Assembly: GCA_028095005.1 (NCBI GenBank)
Contig: CM051460.1
Span: 17,717,501-17,781,500, forward strand
Reading direction: 5' to 3'
Length of the DNA stretch: 64,000 bases
From: Rhynchospora pubera
Taxonomy: Eukaryota; Streptophyta; Magnoliopsida; Poales; Cyperaceae
Shown: piece after piece, positions 23,147 to 36,511 of the stretch
How the letters are laid out: each line of letters opens with the position of its first letter
How positions within the stretch are numbered: position 1 is the first letter of the stretch
Made by a program: the position numbers and the translations under genes
The notes under the pieces: generated by a model
The model's database searches: none
What the model was told of the DNA's origin: nothing
What the model saw: only the letters and a program-made list of their open reading frames with translations

Positions 23147-26100
23147 ATCTCCCACTTGGCCTAGAGTCAATCAGTAGTGACTTCTAGCCAACGAAGAATT
23201 GAGAACAATGTCATATATCTACATATATACATGTCTCGGACCTCAATATAAATAATACGCTTAAAGCTAGTTACTCATACGTCCACCACGTATGGATGCA
23301 TAATTGCATCTCGTATACTGCTCAAGGTAGAGGTCAAGTTAGAGTGTTCACTGTGTTCGCGAACCTATCCAAATTTGTTCGACCCTATATATATATATAC
23401 TACTATATATATATTCTTGATCATCATCATATGCTATCTAGTGATATTGTTATAGATCATATTTGAATCTCCAATGTAACATTGGGTTCTTTAGGAGTAA
23501 GTTGTGGTTCGAGATGCATAGAACCATAATAACTCGACTAAGAACTCGATCCAAAATAAACTTCTTTTATTGCTTCACAAGTTGCTATGTATTTTGTTTT
23601 GGTGACGGAAACGGTTGTAATATTCCATTTAGAACACTTTCTAAACTTACAACACCACCTTTAAGCAAAATATGTAGCTCAATTGTGATTATATCAATCT
23701 TTTGAAAAACTTTTATTAGTGTAACAACTTACACGAGATTTCTTTCATCTTAAGAGATGAAACATTATATCACTCTTTCTCATAAGGTACTCGAGGATAT
23801 CCTTGATTATCGTCCAAATGTGTCTCTCTTGTATCCATTTGACAACTGTTTGTCATATCCTTTGGATACTACACATTGGGGCATATGCATAAATATGGCG
23901 TACGAAATGAAACTCATAATGAAAGAATGCTTGAACTATTTCATGCACTTTCTTGAATTGAGTTGCATTAGACCGAGTTAAACATTCAAGTCATGCCACG
24001 TGACGTACAGTTAGACATCCTTTCTTGGAGTGTAACTTTCGTGTTTCTAGAACACTTCGTCAACATATGCATATTTGCTCAAACCTAACATCCATCATAA
24101 TCTATCTTCATAGATTTGTTTCCTAGGATTAGGTGATTTCGCCCAAGTTCTCATTTGAGAAAGCATTCTCCAAAGAGATCTCGACAATTTTTATTTTCTT
24201 AATGCTATTCCCAATTAATGAATTGTTATCATGAACAATACAAGTAATACAATTATGCTCTCACTGAATATCTTGTTTATACAAGATATTTTTGACGAAG
24301 TTCAACTCCTTGACTTCCTTGTCAAAACTTTTATTCCAATTTCCACAACACTCGCTTTAATCCATTTATGGATCCCTGAAGCATGCGTATGTTTTTAGCA
24401 ATACATAAATCTCGATTTGTGTTAAATGCACAACATTTTCCTTCATTCATACGAAGAAGGCGGTTTTATGTGTTTTTCCATATATCGGTATATATGAAAT
24501 ACAACTATTGCTAGAATGATCTTTATTGACTTATACATAGCCACAAGCAAGAAGTTGTGCTTTGTACGTAGTCAACTAGCCATCGACTTAGACATAGCTA
24601 CAAGCGAGAAGCCGCGCTTTGTACATAGTCGATTTGTTATCCAAGTCGATCTTTCCTTTTGAAGATCTAAACGTTCTTGATGGATTGCTCCTTCATGAAC
24701 ATCAACCAAGGTCTATACCTTGTTGTTATACATGGATTGCTCTTTAAAGATCATATGAATTCAAACCATATATGTGGAATCGGATTCTTCCATCGTTTCT
24801 TTGTTTATCAACGGATTCTCATATGCTAAGTACGAGAATGTTGTGATAACCTATGCACCAAACGGCTTAGGAAATCAACTCTCGTTGTTCTTTTGTAGGA
24901 TTGGTACTTGAGGTTCATGAACTTCTTCCACAACTATTTGTTGAACGAGTTCTTGACTCCTCATATATTCCATGAGTTTCTCAAACATCATCAACTCGTG
25001 AGATGGTTGAGTCCTCATTAGAAGGAGCATACTATTAAACTTCTTTCAAAACAACTTGTGAATGAAGTTTCGCTCAACTCCCACTAAGTACCATGTATGG
25101 AGTGACAAGTTTCCCATAAGAGTACTTCTTGTAGTGACGCATAAACTATTTTAATGCTCACTTTACTCCCACTACTTCTTCTTGAGAATTTCAATTCATC
25201 AAGACTACATTATGATTAGCAACAACTACTTTGTTCTTATCATATTCGTGGAAGTAGTGCCTTTTAATATAAAGAATCCTACAAACATATAGTGTCTTAT
25301 TTGGTTTAAGCTTACAAGTCAACAATACTTGAAATAAGCTTCTCAACACCAAATCTCGAGAAGTATTATACTTAGAGATCAAAATCCCGTAAGATATCTT
25401 CTCCAATAGACTTCGATGGAACATCATTCAGTGTAAACAATATTGTCCTCAAACATAATTCCCTAATACGAGTCGAATAAGTCAATTTGATTTATTATCG
25501 ATCGAACTATACAAAATATTGTTCGATACCTCCACTCTTGGACACATTATTCCATAATGTTCCTCATGGAGTGAGTTGTGAAACTATTTTCATACTCTTT
25601 AGATAATATTTCAAATCATGTGACTTAACTATTTACCATGATTAATTGTAAGACTTCCATTTTTCTTGAAAGGTCTTTTAAACTTTACTCTTGAACTCCT
25701 TTGAACTAGTCAAAAAGTTCATACTTATGCCTTATCAAATAGATATGTTAATATCTACAATGATCGTTGGTTAAGTAGTAAAGTATCAACAACCTTTCAT
25801 TGCACAAGTACTTATAGGTCTTTATACATCGATATGTATAAGTCCTAATTAGTTCACTTGTCCTTAAACCTTCATAGGTTAAAGGCGCTTTTGTCATTTA
25901 ACAAACATGATTCGCATATCAATCGATTTGAAATCGAATTGAATTTACGAGCTCTACGTTACGGAGACTCTCGTAATGCGATTCTCGTTTATTTATGTGA
26001 CTAAGCGGTTATATATAACGTGAAAGTCAAATACTTTATGTCAAGTCTTACGCATCCTATTTGTCATTCAAAACTTGCTTATCTATTTCAAGCAAATTCA

Positions 26101-26450
26101 ATCAAGATGCATGAAATCATATAAACAAATCCAGAATAAAAGAACTTGTCTTTTATTAAACATAATCATCCATTTCATCGAATATGAAGTGGAGATGTTT
26201 TGAGAAGTTAGGATTAAGGTATGCAACCTTCAATTCCTAAACAAACTCTTAATAAAGATAACTCTACGTATTCAATGGTAATGACTTAGACGAACAAGTC
26301 ATTGCCTATACGGAGTTTACTTTACATCTCTCGAACATTCTCTTATTCTTCATTGCTAACACATTTCGTCAAATGCGAGCATATGAACTATTATCAAGTT
26401 ACTAGTGTAAATTAGAGATAGTGAGATAATTTGAACGACAAATATACTTT

Positions 26451-26671
26451 TGGTGTGTTTGGATGAGCATGGAATAAGGAATAAGAATAAGAAATTTCGG
26501 TATGCGTGCTTATCCAAATTCCTTATTCTTATACTATGGTTTTGTTAGTATAGGAATAAGGGCCCAAATTCCTTATTCTTGTGTTGTTTGGGTTGCACAA
26601 GAATAAGAATAAGCACGTATACCGAAATTTCTTATTCTTATTCCTTATTCCATGCTCATCCAAACACACCC
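26451..26671. mobile_element. 221-bp fold-back MITE inside the LARD
   Basis: The terminal inverted repeats are about 60 bp and nearly perfect, beginning GGTGTGTTTGGATGAGCATG on both ends. There is only a short unpaired centre around agtataggaataagggccc. A 3-bp duplication TTT is possible (26,448-26,450 and 26,672-26,674) but weak in this context. It has no coding capacity. Confidence 0.85.
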
Positions 26672-29502
26672 TTTATGATTAAAACATTACAATCATGGTA
26701 TTTCGGACAACCTTTCAAAATGTCTCCAATAAACGGCAAATGAAACATCTCATGTGATACATAATCACAATCAAGAGTCTCGAAATTTCAACTCATACCT
26801 TGGCGAAGTATTTCTTGAATACTTATCCAATTACCTTTTTGCATCAACAAGTGTGCGAAGAAGGTAACATTATATCCTTTATAATTTCAAAGAGATCGTA
26901 TGACAATATCAATAATCCTTGATATCGGAGATCAATATCTCTAGTTATCAATTAGCTACTTAAATCTTTCGATTTGTAAGCCAATGAAACGTTCATGTAT
27001 AAAAGAAGAATCTCTTCGTCAACTCATACTCTTTATATACTCGATCATAAATGATGGAGTTAATATCTACTTTCTCCAAGAACACTTTCTTGAGTAAGTG
27101 GATGAGAGCGTATGAGTTAAATCTAGTCCATATGAATTCTCTAATTCAAAAGTCTAGAAATTTCAAATGAGGATATTAGCCACACGCTTTATTGAATAAC
27201 TTTTCGCCAAAAGTCAATCAATCACCGCGTTGCTACGTTCGGGTAGTTTGAGAAAAGTTTTGGGAATTGACACACTCAAATTTCTCTTCACTAAGATCGT
27301 GTCTTAGAAATCGGTATTACTTCTTTAAGTAAATACCTTTTAGAAACGAGTTTGTTAATTTTCAAAGATTGATCGCAACAAAATTAACAATTTTAATATC
27401 TATAACAAAATCAATTTAAGGTCAATTAGTTTATGCAATTGTTTTATTTATAACAAATAAAACTCCCACTACATTTATTTAATGTCCCAAATGTAGTTGG
27501 GTTTCCAAGATCCCGGTTTTCATCAAGTAGAGCCTGCTATGGCACGTCACCCTACTTAATTAGACAAGGTAGGTTCTCCAACCAATCATATCGTTCTATA
27601 TGATTCTTGGTTTGTGAATATCTAAGTATATTTACAAACTTCGCCCCGATGTCCAAACTCTAGTTGGGTCCATCGAAAAGTAACCTCTCACTATTTGCTC
27701 CTTGCAAATCTTAGCTATTTGCACCCCGACTACCGAATTGGCAATCATGACGTCCGCTTGGGCGGACCGCGCCATGAGTGACAATCGGCGTGAAGGGGAT
27801 AGAGAGAAGGAGGGCGATTTCACTTAATCGAGTTTTACTTGGGACTATCAATCATATGACACTTGTTTGGTGGTCGTGTAAGCATACACCCATACCTAGC
27901 CTATGACAATTCATAGCAATCACAAGCAATCACATATAAGCATCTCATAGTTGTGGGTTTGTATGGCTCCCGCTTGCATTAGTTTCGCCACATCGTCCAT
28001 GGAGCAAAACTAATCTAATCCTTGTCCCTCCCACTAAATTCTATAAGGATCTAAATCCTATATAAAATAAAGGTACAAAATACATGTGAAAAATACCCTA
28101 TTCCCATCCTAACCTTAGGGGCATGCAAGCCTCACAAGTTACATAAAAAATTAATCAACAAATTAATTAATTAATGGCACCAAAGGCCGCATTACAAACA
28201 TTCACACATGCATTCAAATACAACCACAAGGCATTGAGTCTTGAGCCATACTAAACCCACTATCCACCTACAAAACAAAGTTAGCACATACAAGCACTTT
28301 GTTTCCAATTAACGATTTTCAAGCATCTTTGCGATTTGTTTGCCATAAGTAAATTCCGTGTACTAATTCTCAATTTTAAACAACAAAACTTGTTTAAATT
28401 CATTTAGAAAGTTCTTTCAACATCCCATAACTGAAAGGAGATCAAACAAGGAGTTTTCTAATTGTTTTCAACTAATTTGAATACTTAGAAAAACAGTAAT
28501 TTATTAAAAAACGTAACTAATGGAATCCAATAAAAACAAAGGTTTTAGGTCTCCAAAAATTCTCAAATAAATTACTTAAGCTCCTTGGCATAATTGTGAT
28601 TACCAGTAAAAATTTCAAGAAGATATCTTAAACCATCTGGGAGAATCAAAAATGACAAATCTCTTACAAGTGCACGAAACACCGTTATGAGATTTTCAGC
28701 TTATCCTCTCAACCATTTGGTCTGTAAGATCACCTTCTATCCAGTTTTTATATATACAATATACACAGAAAAACTAGTTTAGACTACAGGCTAGCTATCT
28801 ATGAAAAGAAAACCACCAAGTTCAGTTCAAAAAGTTCGAGTTACATACTAAACAATCAACAAATTCTGTACTGGAACAGACTGTCGATCGAAATGATTTA
28901 ACCTAGTTGAAGGTCCAAACTTCCACGAAAAATTATGAAATTAATTTTTCTGGAATCCTAACTCAAAACATAACAACTCCATTTAAACATAATTTTTAAA
29001 GGAGTTCTCAGTTGGTACAGTTTATTAGAACAATCGATTTGCTCAACAAACTGGATCTGACGAGATCTTCCTTTCCATACTTGAAAACCCACAAATTAAT
29101 CCAAGTCATGCAACAATTTATACATGCTCAGAAAGAGCTTCAAGTCCTCTTTAAATCTAGCCATAGAATACTGGTACTTATATTCAAAATATAAATCTTT
29201 CAAGCCATTCAAACAGGACAGTACGAGCAGAAACTGGTTCTGCGCACTGTCGCCATTTTATTCACAGTAAATCCATACTAATTCAGAAAAATGTGAATCT
29301 AACTCTAAAAGAATCACAATCAACAGATCTACAACTTTCATGTAGATGGAAAAAACTTCCAGAGAACTTATCAAAGCGAAAAACACGAAACAACACAGAA
29401 AATACCATTTCCAGACAGCAAACAAACGCATCATCTCTACTAATCCGTTAATTAGCCAATTTCTCTTAATTAAGTGTCAAAATAGCTTAAGTACGACCAT
29501 GT

Positions 29503-29514
29503 GCTCTGATACCA
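29503..29514 (-). other. tRNA primer-binding site of the LARD
   Basis: The minus strand reads TGGTATCAGAGC, the common initiator-methionine tRNA primer-binding motif of plant retrotransposons, one base from the 5' LTR end. Confidence 0.9.
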
Positions 29515-29515
29515 C

Positions 29516-31281
29516 TGTTAGGAAATTGCCCAATTTTAATTTTGTGACTAATTACTATTAATTAATCCAATTAAAACACAAGCAACACGAGATCTAGTAC
29601 TTAAACCATTCGACACAAAGAGATAGGTGGAAATTTTACCTCCCGCGAAATCGTATTCGCGGGGCTCGATCCTACGGCATAGAAATCGATAGCGTGCTCT
29701 CCTTGCGTCTCCACCTCCATCGATGGCCGCCTCGAGTCCACCAAGAGATTAACCACAATCTCTCAAGTTATGCTAGTAACTTGGAGATCAAGGCTAATCA
29801 CCTAGCTTTCTCTCATCTTCAATTAACCAATTTAAGTGGAAGAGAGAAAGAGCTCAACACTTGAGCAATAGGGAGAGAGGGAGAGGGTGGCGCCGGCCAT
29901 AGAGAAGAGAAAGGGGAGGGAGAGTGGCGGCTAGGCTAAGGGGAAAGAGAGCTAGTCCCAATTTGCTTCTATGCACCTCCTTATATAGTGCTCCAACCCT
30001 AGGGTAGAGTTCACCAAAATTACAAGCCATGCCACCCACCTACCACCCTTTCTAGGCCGGCCACACATGGGCCTAGTTGGGCTATGTGTGTTGTGTTAAT
30101 TAATCCATATAATCTATATTAAATGGACCTTTGAAGTTGCACCCAAATCGGATCCCTATTGGGCTTTAAATTTAACATTTAAATTAAAGCCTTATAATTA
30201 AAATATGTGTTGTATAAATAATTATTAACTAATTAATAATTATTTGGTGATTAGCAAATGCACTAAAATATTTCTATATGATCCATTTGACTTAATTAAT
30301 TATAACGGTCCATAACGATATAATTAATTAATCAACTCATCATATTTTCACAGAACTTACTGCTGTGAACAAATAATTAATGCACTGTGTGGTATAGCTC
30401 TATTTGTGTGACCCTTTGAGGATTTATGCTAAGTTGGACATGGAATTAAATCGCTATTTAATTCCAATAATCATAAGCGGTATCTAGCAACACGTTATGA
30501 TTCCCAATTCGCATAAATAGTGTACTGCTACAATATTTCAATCCTGCATAAGAGAATAAATATGTTTCTCTATTTTGATTCTTATGTCTCACGATATCAT
30601 CGTATAATCCAACATAGGAATGTGTCATTCTTGCAGATTATACGTTTCTTGATCTAGAGTTGATCGCTTAGTTGCGCGCATACGATCCAACTCCATCAAG
30701 GGGCCCAAACAGATATCGTCACTCACTAAGTGAATTAATGAGGGACATACGGTTTTCTTGATGATTAGCTTTTCCCCGCACAATTCAAGAGAACGTAAAT
30801 CAAGTCCGTATAGCAGCCCTTAACGGGAATCAGCGGTAGACGAAATTTATAGAACCTATCCTCATGTGGAAAAGATAATCATCTCAAACTTAGAACCAAA
30901 ATCATAACGAAATAAACAATGACACATGACACAATCCATATGTTTATTTCGTTGGGTCAAGTCCTGTACTATGTTCCATAACATACACATATGCAATTAA
31001 GTTGGTAACTCTTTACCTATGATTTGTAGAACTTAATCATCACTTAACTTGCATACTAATCTTATATGATAATTAATGTTCCTTGTTAATTATTAAGATT
31101 ATGGACCGTTTAGATTTATTATTGTCATTCTAAAGAATGATCCACAGAGATCTACAATTCAGATCTTCAACCTGAATGATCTGTCAATAATAAACCTAGG
31201 AACAGATGATAAAATATCATCCATAACATAAACTAATAATTAAGTCATTAAATTATTGACTTCTAGGACATAACTCTAACA
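29516..31281 (-). repeat. LTR of the LARD element (5' LTR in element orientation)
   Basis: Length 1,766 bp, the same as its partner at 21,381-23,146, with TG and CA ends. It is followed by CATGA, the target duplication. Confidence 0.97.
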
Positions 31282-31286
31282 CATGA

Positions 31287-33853
31287 AAGCCAATGTAAAA
31301 GATGAAACATTTGAGATAGTTAATTTCAGTTTCTATCAAAGAATGATTATTACCTATACTGGATATTGCTTATAATTGACCACTTGAAAATCTATCAAGT
31401 TTTAACATGTAAATGAACAACAAAACAATGGGAAAAATAACAGCCAACGATACACACAAATAATAATATGAACCGTTAAGAAGAAAGAGAAGCAAACCTC
31501 TAATTGGAGTTTTAATTGGCTGCACGCAAAGCCTTTTTTTGTGTGTTTCCCTCATATCCTCTACTAACATTCCTGCACCACCATCATCAAAATGAAAAAC
31601 TTAAAATATATGTCTATTTTTATGCTATAAACCCTAAAAATTTGCCAAAACATGCATTTTCTTTGACAAATTAAAGTCATGCTGGCCCAAATCAACTTTC
31701 ACTGACTATTATATAAAAAGACAGTACAGCAGTTGAAATTTTCTTTTTATAAGATTTACCTCAAAATTTTGAAATCAATCATGAGATCATTTCCATTAGA
31801 TCTAAATCATATTGTGTGTTTAGTTTCATCTTCTTTATAGCCTCCCACCTTGGTCCATTTTATGCCGAATTGAATAGCCTTCCTGCAAGCTGCCATGAAG
31901 GAAACTAAAAAACACAAAAACAATTAGAATCCATGGAGCAGAAAGCGGTTAGAGTAGCTCAGATTCACTGGTTATATGCAAGGGATGTATTTTTATGCTT
32001 GGCTGTGCCTTTGAAACTGTAGGAAATAAAATAAACAACTTCATTTTTATAAAAAGGTACGATCTCATCCTAAATCACTTTTCAATTTGCAAGCACAAAA
32101 ATCTGAAGAAACTATTTTCTTTCTTTATAATCTTTGGTATTTAAAAAATACATTATGAATGGCACGAACTCCTGATCCACTCATTTGTTGAATGAATGGC
32201 ACGAATTCATTGCAATCCCTCAACTCCAAAGTAAGGGTCCTGCAATTGACAGAAAAAAAAAGTCAACCATCAAAAAAACCAAAGCCGAGCAAACTGGGTC
32301 CAAAAAAATTGACTAGCAAACAACTTAATGACTTGAATCATCTTATTTAAGTATTGCATCAGTATTCTTGATTTTCGTCGTTGTCAGGTTTAATTATCCA
32401 ACTTTTGGTTTCAACTCAACAGTTGAATCAAGGTTTTATATTTGAACTATCTAACACCAGGCTTAATCTTACAACCAAATTTGATGTTGCTGCTTATGGG
32501 TTTCTAATCGAATATTTGTTATTTTTTATGAAATTAAAAAGTAACTCCTGATTTTATAATTTTAGAGTATGACACAGTACCAACAAAATCAATTTACTTG
32601 CCAAATTGACATATAAAATAGGCTAAATTCTGATATCTAACTTTAAGCATCCACAATTAATTACAATCACAATCATGCACTCAAACAACCGACAAAAGAG
32701 AGGGTAATCATACAAAAAACACAATCAATACCTGACAATAAGATGTGAGTGCTCTCAGAACACCCCCATAAACTATTTTTTACTTCATTGCCATTGCTCT
32801 GAGTCAACTTGATATGTACTTCCTAAACTATAGCCTTCTATGACTGTTTGGCCTGACACACAAAAAAAAAATCAGAATAAAATTTTCACTTGCAACAATA
32901 AGCAAGTGTGGGAAACACAGACCGATGAATTAATTAGAAAGCCAGAAGAATAAATAAAAAAAAGAACTCACCAACGGAACAATCAACCAGGCGAAGAACC
33001 GAAGAAAAAAGAGGAAAACAGACGGTAAGGAAAAGTATAAATCCCAATCAGAAGCACAGAAGTGGCAGGTGCGCAAAAATCCAAGGCACATGACCGCAGA
33101 AACCTGACTGAAATTCCAAATGACACAGGAGCACAACACCGTGGCAAGACAAAAGAAACAAAGCAAAGTAGGGAGCACAATACCGGGAGCAGGACCTCCA
33201 TCAGTTCAGACCAAGCCTGGGCACGCACGTCGCAGCGACTTCGTGGAACCACTGAGAGACTGACAACGCACAAAAAGCAGTCGCAGGGCAGGCGGTGAAA
33301 AAGGAAGGAAATGGTGCTACAATGGAAAAGGAGCAAGACCGAGAAAGAAAGAGAAAGCAAAGCGCAGACGATCCCAGAAAACCATCTCTCTCGACATCGA
33401 ACGGCTGAGATCAACGAAGCAAAACCAACGGACGCGATTGAAGAACTGTGCTAACTACAGTAGCAGAGGCCTTCCACACGCAGTGCACGCTGGCGAAGGA
33501 GTTTTCTATAGCTAGGAGAAGAGGTATTCCGAAGGGGATCCTAGGAATTGATAGAGACTGGGAGGAGGTGATCCCGGGAGAGAGAGATGGAGAAGGCGAA
33601 CATAGAGAAAAGAGTTGAAAGAGAAATCTCTGAGCGTATCGACAGCGGAGAAAACGAAGAATCTGATGGACGACTGAGATCGATTGCTGACGTCATCAAA
33701 AAACACCGTAGAAAAGGTTCCTGAAATTGGAGTATTTTTTGATAGCTGGGCCAAGTAACTAAGGTTTCTAATTTCTTAGGGTAGGCTGATTGGTTAATCT
33801 AAATTAAATTTTCTGATTTTGGCGTATGTTTCGCCTACTCTCGCCTCTCCTTA
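31287..33853. other. AT-rich region with weak exon-like pieces
   Basis: On the minus strand there are short segments bounded by good splice signals: 32,732-32,822, 32,152-32,239 (one frame reads LTLELRDCNEFVPFIQQ), 31,849-31,904 and 31,498-31,572 (LVEDMRETHKKRLC). Their phases do not chain into one frame, and no family is recognised. A 45-codon open frame on the plus strand (33,587-33,724, starting MEKANIEKRVERE) is highly charged, and 33.0-33.75 kb is less AT-rich than its surroundings. This may be the remains of a host gene split by the LARD, but the support is weak. Confidence 0.3.
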
Positions 33854-35402
33854 GTTCCGCCTAGGTTGAAAACGGAAGACGTTTCGACCGTCTAACTGTT
33901 TCGTTTCGTCTGAAACGGAACGATAACAGTTAAGGATTTCAGTTTTGTTTCAGAAACGAAACGATCGGCGCAAATAAAATCAGTTTCGTCTATGAAACGA
34001 ACGGTTAGCGAAACAGCTCTGTTTCGTTACCGTTTATTTCGTTTGTTTCGTCTATGGATTGCAGAGAGGAAGAGGCGGAGATAACGAGGCGTCACTAAAA
34101 CCTAATCTGTGCGTCGCTCCATTTGTCATTCCTCAGTAGATCCATCTCTCTCTCGCCTCTCTCAAATCTGTCGCCGCTCACAACTCACTTCTCAAATCTG
34201 GCGCCCCTCACCTCACTAGAGCACTAGAGCCTCTCTCCGATTGCTACCCTCACCAATCAAAAACCCTAACCCTAATTCCAATGGCTGACCTCCCAAATTC
34301 CTCTTCACTGCCTCACAGTCGCTCGCCCACCTCTGCCCTCCTCTCTAAACTGAACACTTATCCTCTCACTCTTCTTCAATCTTGTACCACGCCTTGCATA
34401 CAGTGGACAGTGTTGTTGTCATGGTGATGTGTGAGGAAGCTGATTGTACTTTCATGGTGGAACACTCACAATTAGGATTTCTGATTTGGGGGTAGAGAAG
34501 GCTCTCTCATGGATAATAAAAATGCTAGGGTGTTGGACTAGTGTTCAGTGGTGGTGAAGATTGCGTCCTTGAGCTTCCAAAGAGCTCCGATCAAAGGTTG
34601 GGGTTAGAGTTTAGACTGATACCAGTTTTCTGGTAAATTTGTATTTTTGTTTCCTGACAAATTTGTATTTTTTTTCATGGCAACTGATTTCAGTAAAGAG
34701 CAGTTTTTCTTTTTATAGCTATAGAAGCTGTTTTTCTCTTTCTGGCAAAAATAGAAGCTATAGAAACTGTATTTGTGGCATAATAGAAGCTGTTTTCTCT
34801 TTCTGGCAACTGATAAAATTTGTCTTTGATTGTTTAATTTGGGGTACTGAGAATTATTGTTTCTAGTTTATTTGATTTAAATCAATTAAGAATGGATGGA
34901 GGCAAAGGCATACGACAGAGAAAAAGTTGTTTAAGTTGCTCTATCATTTATCTGGTATAATTGTTTCATTACATGGTAAGTTGTTACTTGAATGTTTGTT
35001 GCATAATAGTTTAAATTGATTGATACATATTAACATTTTAATTGACTAGTACCCGTACCAGTTTGGCACAACCTATGGTGCTTACTGAATAGCTTTAATG
35101 CCACGAGGGACTCAAATGTAAAGAATTATTTCTAGCGTCAAGGATCAATTGCAAAATATTTTGAATAAGCATTAGGATATAAATGTTATTCATGCTGGTA
35201 GTAAGGTCTTACAAACGGTTAAAACAGTTAAACGGTTTTGATCGCTAGTGTGAACGAAACAATCGGCGCAGCAACTATTTATTGCGTTTGGTGGACGAAA
35301 CGCAAAACGAAACAAAATAATTTTCGTCAGACAGAACACAACGTTCAACGCAACATATCATTTGCGTGATCGTTACAACCGTTTTGCACCCCTAGTTCCG
35401 CC
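33854..35402. mobile_element. Non-autonomous hAT transposon, 1,533 bp
   Basis: The element spans 33,862-35,394 between perfect 8-bp duplications GTTCCGCC (33,854-33,861 and 35,395-35,402), the length typical of the hAT superfamily. Terminal repeats are imperfect: TAGGTTGAAAACGG on the left and, in reverse complement, TAGGGGTGCAAAACGG on the right. Both subterminal regions are crowded with gaaacg and acggtt words, likely transposase-binding repeats. No transposase or dimerisation domain is encoded. The middle carries sequence that looks like the start of a gene, listed separately. Confidence 0.9.
34100..34427 (+). other. Gene-start-like segment carried inside the hAT element
   Basis: A pyrimidine-rich leader is followed by a telobox-like aaaaccctaaccctaa. 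An ATG at 34,281 then opens a 48-codon frame (MADLPNSSSLPHSRSPTS...) that stops at 34,425-34,427. Teloboxes are common in promoters of plant ribosomal and growth genes. This could be a captured host promoter and first exon, or the decayed first exon of the parental transposase gene. The product is unknown. Confidence 0.4.
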
Positions 35403-36511
35403 CCTGTTAAGGCCCGATCTCTATGGGCATCAAATATAGATCTGTTGAAAATGTTTGCGTAATAGCTTAATTTGTTGAAATCTCCAATTGAGTGCTCCCT
35501 TCCACTTTCAACAGGCGATTGATCCAACTTTAATTGACTCGATGATACCATGCCTTTCTACACTTCACCACGCCTGATGAGTGATGACTGAGACTCATGA
35601 CGCTGAGATGGGCTGGAAGATGCGAGAAAAGAATATGGGCTTAATTGAGTGCCAGGACCTGCACTTCTGCAGTAACGGAAGCCTGGTACCATTAATTCAT
35701 TCTATTTAGCATTTCAAAAAGCCAGCCCAAAGCGTAAAATTGGGAAAGTTGAAGCTGGATTATTAATGTATCTTTTGCTAGTGGTTGATTTATTTTAGTT
35801 AAAACCAACAAGGTCCAAATGGGTTCCTTATGTTAATCGAGCACCCATTCTCTGCAGCACTCCAGAGAGGGCAGTTGTTTCATTACAAATATCCGATCTA
35901 ATCACAACAGTTAAGATTTACGAACCGTAACTCCATAAGGATCCGATATTAATCGGCTACTACAAGCCTATAACAGGGCTTATTTTTGTATTTTTCTTTG
36001 TTTTCTTCTTAACTGGATAACCGCTGTCTAGTCTATATCCCAAAAAAAAAAAAAAAAAAAAAAGTCTACAGCAGGAACTTGGATGCTCAATGTGCCAATA
36101 AAAAACTTCTCAGTGCATCATAAGTGGTGTGAAGCCAGGGCAAGATTTCACGCAAATGGTTCAGAGTGGCAATCATACAGGTGCACATCAATCAACTGGC
36201 ATCTTTAAAGAATTAAATGGAAAACCAAGCACTATTCCAGGTTAAATTTGTACATAAAGCTATCTTCACGCCAGCACACCAGAATGCACAAATATTACAT
36301 ATAAAGAAAGAAAGATAGGGAGGGAAAAAAAAAAGTAGAATAGAAAATTGAAGGCAACAAAGAAACGAGAAAATGATTATCATGCCATATTTGCAACATT
36401 CACATTACTATATTGCTCAGAGAAGGATACACGAGTGCACCATGAGGCACAATTTAGAAAAATAAGCTGCACCAAATCAATTTACATCATGTGCACGGCT
36501 CATGACATCTC
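35403..36511. other. Spacer between hAT element and RABC2
   Basis: A 68-codon minus-strand open frame (35,345-35,551, SSQLKLDQSPVESGREHS) runs out of the hAT end and has no known domain. A run of about 23 A at 36,042-36,064 may mark an old retroposed 3' end. The RABC2 3' untranslated region should lie just below 36,512. Confidence 0.45.

Larger units (their letters stand above)
23147..29515 (-). other. Non-coding interior of the LARD element
   Basis: This is AT-rich sequence without retroviral-type domains on either strand. A diverged internal duplication is visible near 24,530-24,630 (the word pair 'cttatacatagccacaagc' / 'cttagacatagctacaagc'). A 221-bp MITE sits at 26,451-26,671. Confidence 0.85.
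21376..31286 (-). mobile_element. LARD-type LTR retrotransposon, 9.9 kb, no coding capacity
   Basis: The element runs 21,381-31,281 and is flanked by the 5-bp target duplication CATGA (21,376-21,380 and 31,282-31,286). The two LTRs are both 1,766 bp, start TG and end CA, and differ at about four positions by eye. The orientation is minus: the primer-binding site TGGTATCAGAGC (initiator Met tRNA) is the complement of 29,503-29,514, one base inside the right LTR. The polypurine tract AAGTGGGAGAT abuts the left LTR at 23,147. The 6.4-kb interior has no gag, integrase or reverse transcriptase frame. The longest open frames are under 85 codons. It is a large retrotransposon derivative that must be moved by proteins from another element. 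Confidence 0.95.

Noticed and set aside
21719..30039. 61-codon frame present twice (21,719-21,904 and 29,854-30,039)
   Set aside because: It lies inside both LTRs and is duplicated with them. No known LTR protein and no domain.
32983..33414. 143-codon minus-strand frame, Cys- and Leu-rich
   Set aside because: No domain, low complexity from GA/CT-rich sequence, and an overlapping plus-strand frame of equal quality. Not supported as a gene.
34260..34276. Interstitial telomere
   Set aside because: There are only two telobox-type units (accctaaccctaa), as found in plant promoters. This is not a telomeric array.
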